Shown one piece after another: positions 63,858 through 64,000 of a DNA stretch of 64,000 nt. The notes under the pieces are model-generated. The model had not been told where the DNA came from. It saw only the letters and a program-made list of their open reading frames with translations, and searched no databases. Made by a program: the position numbers and the translations under genes. Positions within the stretch are counted from its first letter, which is position 1. Each line of letters opens with the position of its first letter. This DNA is from Isoetes taiwanensis. Its lineage: Eukaryota > Streptophyta > Lycopodiopsida > Isoetales > Isoetaceae. The stretch spans positions 7,724,871 to 7,788,870 of the forward strand of contig JAJEKV010000010.1 in the NCBI GenBank assembly GCA_021234155.1, given 5' to 3'.

Positions 63858-64000
63858 TCTGCCGATGAATCTCATCAATAACATAAGACTCACATCGCCT
63901 TAGTTCTCCATATATCTGGTGATTTTCCAAAATCTACGAGCTATTTGAACTATGTTCAGTCCCGCAGACATTTTTTTCTGCTCAAGCTCTTCAAGAGACT
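63858..64000. other. Window end, no supported feature
   Basis: The frame of the coiled-coil protein continues for a few codons after the stop and then ends. Nothing else is recognisable before the window edge. Confidence 0.4.

Overview
The window reads as nuclear DNA of a land plant with a large, transposon-packed genome. The reasons are L1-type LINEs with a plant-style ORF1 (DUF4283-like domain plus CCHC knuckle) and a plant-style ORF2 (endonuclease, reverse transcriptase, zf-RVT), gypsy and possible copia remnants, GT-AG introns, and fragments resembling plant BAHD acyltransferase, FCP1-like phosphatase and Ulp1-like protease. The species cannot be named from sequence alone. No intact single-copy host gene, rRNA, CRISPR array or confident tRNA was seen. 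Almost everything is nested, decayed mobile DNA, but the nesting can be read precisely at several junctions.

Region 1 (467-16240) is the most unusual part. It is a terminal-inverted-repeat (TIR) DNA element with perfect 30-bp TIRs flanked by TGTA on both sides. On the minus strand it carries a multi-exon transposase-like gene with TCCCxYH, DFAENY, SDG and HGKGEHDGAGA blocks. On the plus strand, convergent with it, lies a decayed gene or gene pair encoding a coiled coil, a RING-H2 finger, a basic region and an FCP1/NIF-like HAD phosphatase domain. A 9.1-kb LINE (LINE-A, 6075-15217) landed in a coding exon of the transposase-like gene. Its 11-bp target duplication can be read, and removing the LINE restores frame into a GT-AG intron. 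LINE-A carries an unusual 5' region encoding three related copies of an unknown GWLxGPxxxLW domain.

Region 2 (16241-28640) holds a possible copia-like gag remnant, about 4.7 kb of AT-rich DNA without genes, a fragment of a second non-L1 LINE family (22427-21948, minus), a decayed relative of LINE-A (LINE-B, about 26358-22744, minus), and a minisatellite of about 29-bp hairpin-forming units (27426-27828).

Region 3 (28640-56651) is a nest at least four levels deep. LINE-C (plus) was split by LINE-D (plus, 31310-54874, 9-bp duplication ATCTTTTGG). LINE-D carries a 1558-bp tandem duplication of its ORF1 region. LINE-D was then hit by a 2.9-kb insertion holding a 471-bp foldback element and a BAHD pseudogene (36691-39570), by a non-L1 LINE (LINE-E, about 40667-51815), and by a reverse-strand copy of that second family ending in a GAATA pentanucleotide tract (LINE-F, 52707-54014). 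LINE-E was in turn split just after its YADD motif by an LTR retroelement (41427-51132, duplication CCTCC) with no recognisable pol. That element holds a reading frame starting like a histone H3 tail.

Region 4 (56652-64000) contains an Ulp1/SENP-like cysteine protease gene in pieces with introns, a short second hairpin repeat, a truncated gypsy integrase (59460-60780), and coiled-coil or gag-like reading frames interrupted by in-frame TAG codons up to the window end.
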